A stretch of 64,000 nucleotides of DNA from assembly GCA_013398615.1 (NCBI GenBank), contig VZSR01002395.1, positions 1,179,064 through 1,243,063 on the forward strand, read 5' to 3'. The stretch's first letter is position 1; each line of letters starts with the position of its first letter. The translations under genes were made by a program, and so were the position numbers. The notes beneath the pieces were generated by a model. It searched no databases. It worked only from the letters and a program-made list of their open reading frames with translations, and had not been told where the DNA came from. This DNA comes from Brachypodius melanocephalos (taxonomy: Eukaryota; Chordata; Aves; Passeriformes; Pycnonotidae). Positions 62,170-64,000 of this stretch are shown piece after piece.

Positions 62170-62175
62170 TTTATT
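62170..62175 (-). terminator. DNM3: DNM3 proximal poly(A) signal AATAAA
   Basis: A minus-strand AATAAA about 300 nt after the stop codon of the proximal terminal exon. It would end the shorter transcript form. Confidence 0.5.
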
Positions 62176-62478
62176 TCAGGTTCAGAAATGCAGCATAACA
62201 TTTTTACAGCAGGTGTATGTGATGCTCAGTAATGACCACAGTTTCAGGAATCCACTCGCTGTGCTCAAAGGTCAACACCGGGAACCATTTACAGATTACG
62301 AAACCAAAGGCAGATGTTTTGGCTCACATGAAGTAGGGCATTAACATACAGAGCAAAGAAAAAAAAAATCAGAAAGGAATTAAGCGTTTGCTTCTTACAA
62401 AAAAGAAGTCATTGTTTACCCCGTCCTGGAAAAGTAAAGAGACAGCAGTAAAGCAAACGGCCGGCAAGGCAGGACAAA

Positions 62479-62539
62479 TCATAGATCAAGCAAGAGTGGA
62501 GGACTGTCTGGACGGGAGGAGCCATCGGCATCAGCTCGC
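62479..62539 (-). CDS. DNM3: DNM3 proximal terminal exon (SRPDSPPLLLDL tail)
   Basis: The acceptor is excellent (CTTTCCTCTTGCTTTGTCTGCAG). One base completes a codon, then RADADGSSRPDSPPLLLDL and TGA. The tail parallels the human dynamin-1 ending SPSRPESPRPPFDL in position, length and the SRP-[ED]-SP...DL pattern. Phase is identical to the candidate terminal exon at 60841, so the two can be alternative last exons of one gene. With the conserved gene order this supports dynamin-3 on the minus strand, entering the window from the right. Confidence 0.68.
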
Positions 62540-64000
62540 CTGCAGACAAAGCAAGAGGAAAGACAGGCAGAGTAACATTCATTTACACAAGGGAGCTGTT
62601 CTGCACCAGCCCAGGAGCAGGGGCAGTGCCACAGCACCAGGAGCTGTGCCAGGAGTGCACCAGGAGGCTCCCTGGTGGCACAGGGACAAAGCAGGTCTGC
62701 TCTCAATTCAGGAGGTTTGGACTATTTTAAGACAGAAGGACAGAACTAGTCAGGAATCTCAATGGGCTGAACACATCATGGCTAGTGGAGCTGTCTGGAA
62801 CAGAGAGGATAATATTTTCTATGTTATACTTGAACACGGAATGCCATAACCTATAGTGTATCTTCTTTAATATAATAAATAATCTACTTTTAGGAGGCTT
62901 ATTCAGAAAGTGCAGCAAGATCAGCAATAAAATAAACACACATTAACTATGTACATAAGCCTTTTTGTTGAACATACAATCTTTTTAACCCTAGCACAAG
63001 GTCCCTTGAGATGCAAGGCCGAGAGCTGTTCACACCAAGCTCTTCAGCTGTTGGTCAGCCATGGCGGGGTGAGGTGGAAATGTTCTCTAGGCAGAGATCC
63101 AGGCTCAGCCTAAATGCAGTATTAGATGAGCACCCTCCTGAAACTTAGCAACTGTAGATCTTTATGTGCCTCACGTAAGATCAGAAAAACCAGTGTTGCT
63201 TCATTATTGCTCCACTCTGCCCTGGCAATCGGAGCTGTGCCAGAGGGCACCAGAGGAAGGCAGAGCAACCTGTGCTTCTCAGACACGGGGTTCAGACTTG
63301 GCTCATCCCACTTCAATGGGTCTGCAGAGGTGCTCAGTCCCTCTGGCAGATCCACTGGGTGCTTGCCCTGCTTTCCTTTGGGCATGGAGTGAGTTGCTGC
63401 CAAGGCTGCTCCTCCAAGAACAAGGGACAGGATGGATGGGACTCGCCAGCATCAGGAGTGAGTGGGACAAACAAACCCATTCTGGGCACTCTGCAGCAGA
63501 AGGAAGTGGCCCAAGGCTGGAGGACAGTGCTTACTCAATTGGATGTGGCAATTTCTTGGGAACATTTAAGTGTTTTTCCTAGAAACAGTTCCACGTGGTT
63601 TATTCTCACACGCGCATACGCAAGAAGAGGTGAAATCATCAAACCCTGCATTCGTGCTCATGGTTATTTATCAACCTGCACACCTCAAAGTGTTGCATTT
63701 AGGGCACAGGGCCAGATTTAGATGAGATCTGAATGAGGATGCAGAGGAAGGAGGGCTGTGCAGCTGTGTCCTGCACCCTCAGCATCAAGCATAGAACAAG
63801 ATGGTGCTGACACCTCACTGCCTCCTCCTCCTCCTCTTTCAGGTAAATCCACTCTTGAGAGCTTTATTTACAATTCAGGATTACTGCTGAAAAATAGTTT
63901 CTTGGGGGCAGAGTAAAGGACAGTGCTCAATTGTTCTGCCTCCTTGTGCTTGGCAGAAACAGTCATTAAAGCAAATTAGGGAGTCTCAAGTAGAGGGCAT
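62540..64000 (-). other. DNM3: DNM3 intron (inferred)
   Basis: This is the sequence upstream of the proximal terminal exon on the minus strand. No proline-rich, GED, PH or GTPase exon is visible, so the preceding dynamin exon must lie beyond the right edge. A TCC/CTT pyrimidine run sits at about 63820-63840. Open frames here are unconvincing. Confidence 0.5.

Overview
The window is a piece of vertebrate nuclear genome, almost certainly a bird and probably a songbird. The evidence is: split genes with GT-AG introns; CR1 LINE fragments, one with the typical avian CR1 3' end and its ATTCTGTG-type terminal repeat; a solo retroviral LTR; and compact introns. The gene order SUCO - PIGC - DNM3 matches the human 1q24 neighbourhood, so this is a conserved syntenic block. 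I found no bacterial-type operon, CRISPR array, tRNA or rRNA, and no sign of a new multi-gene system.

Layout. (1) 1-6100: intergenic, downstream of SUCO, with a GC-rich unexplained left edge and one CR1 fragment near 1.6 kb. (2) 6.1-44.5 kb, minus strand: the complete SUCO gene (SUN domain-containing ossification factor). I rebuilt 24 coding exons whose phases all agree, giving 3750 nt and a 1249-residue protein; the human protein is about 1254 residues. Exon 1 lies in a CpG-rich promoter at about 44.2-45.2 kb. (3) 45.2-55 kb: GC-rich intergenic DNA with a CR1 3' end (49.6-49.9 kb) and a 593-bp solo LTR (52.15-52.75 kb). (4) 55248-56126, plus strand: the intronless PIGC coding sequence with its own CpG island and a very short 3' UTR. 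(5) 56.2-60.6 kb: intergenic. (6) 60.6-64 kb, minus strand: the 3' end of a large gene that I infer to be DNM3 (dynamin-3). It shows two short alternative terminal exons in the same phase, each followed by its own poly(A) signal. The rest of the gene lies beyond the right edge.

SUCO and PIGC are head to head about 11 kb apart, and PIGC and DNM3 are tail to tail about 4.4 kb apart. The genes are linked by ancestry rather than by a shared pathway. SUCO is a membrane glycoprotein of the rough ER or nuclear envelope, PIGC belongs to the first enzyme complex of GPI-anchor synthesis in the ER, and DNM3 is a membrane-fission GTPase. The most useful observations are details of gene structure: a GC-AG intron, a 21-nt microexon with an extended pyrimidine tract, a NAGNAG acceptor, alternative dynamin tails, and ZNF143/YY1-like promoter sites. 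The LTR has a target duplication aged by one CpG change.
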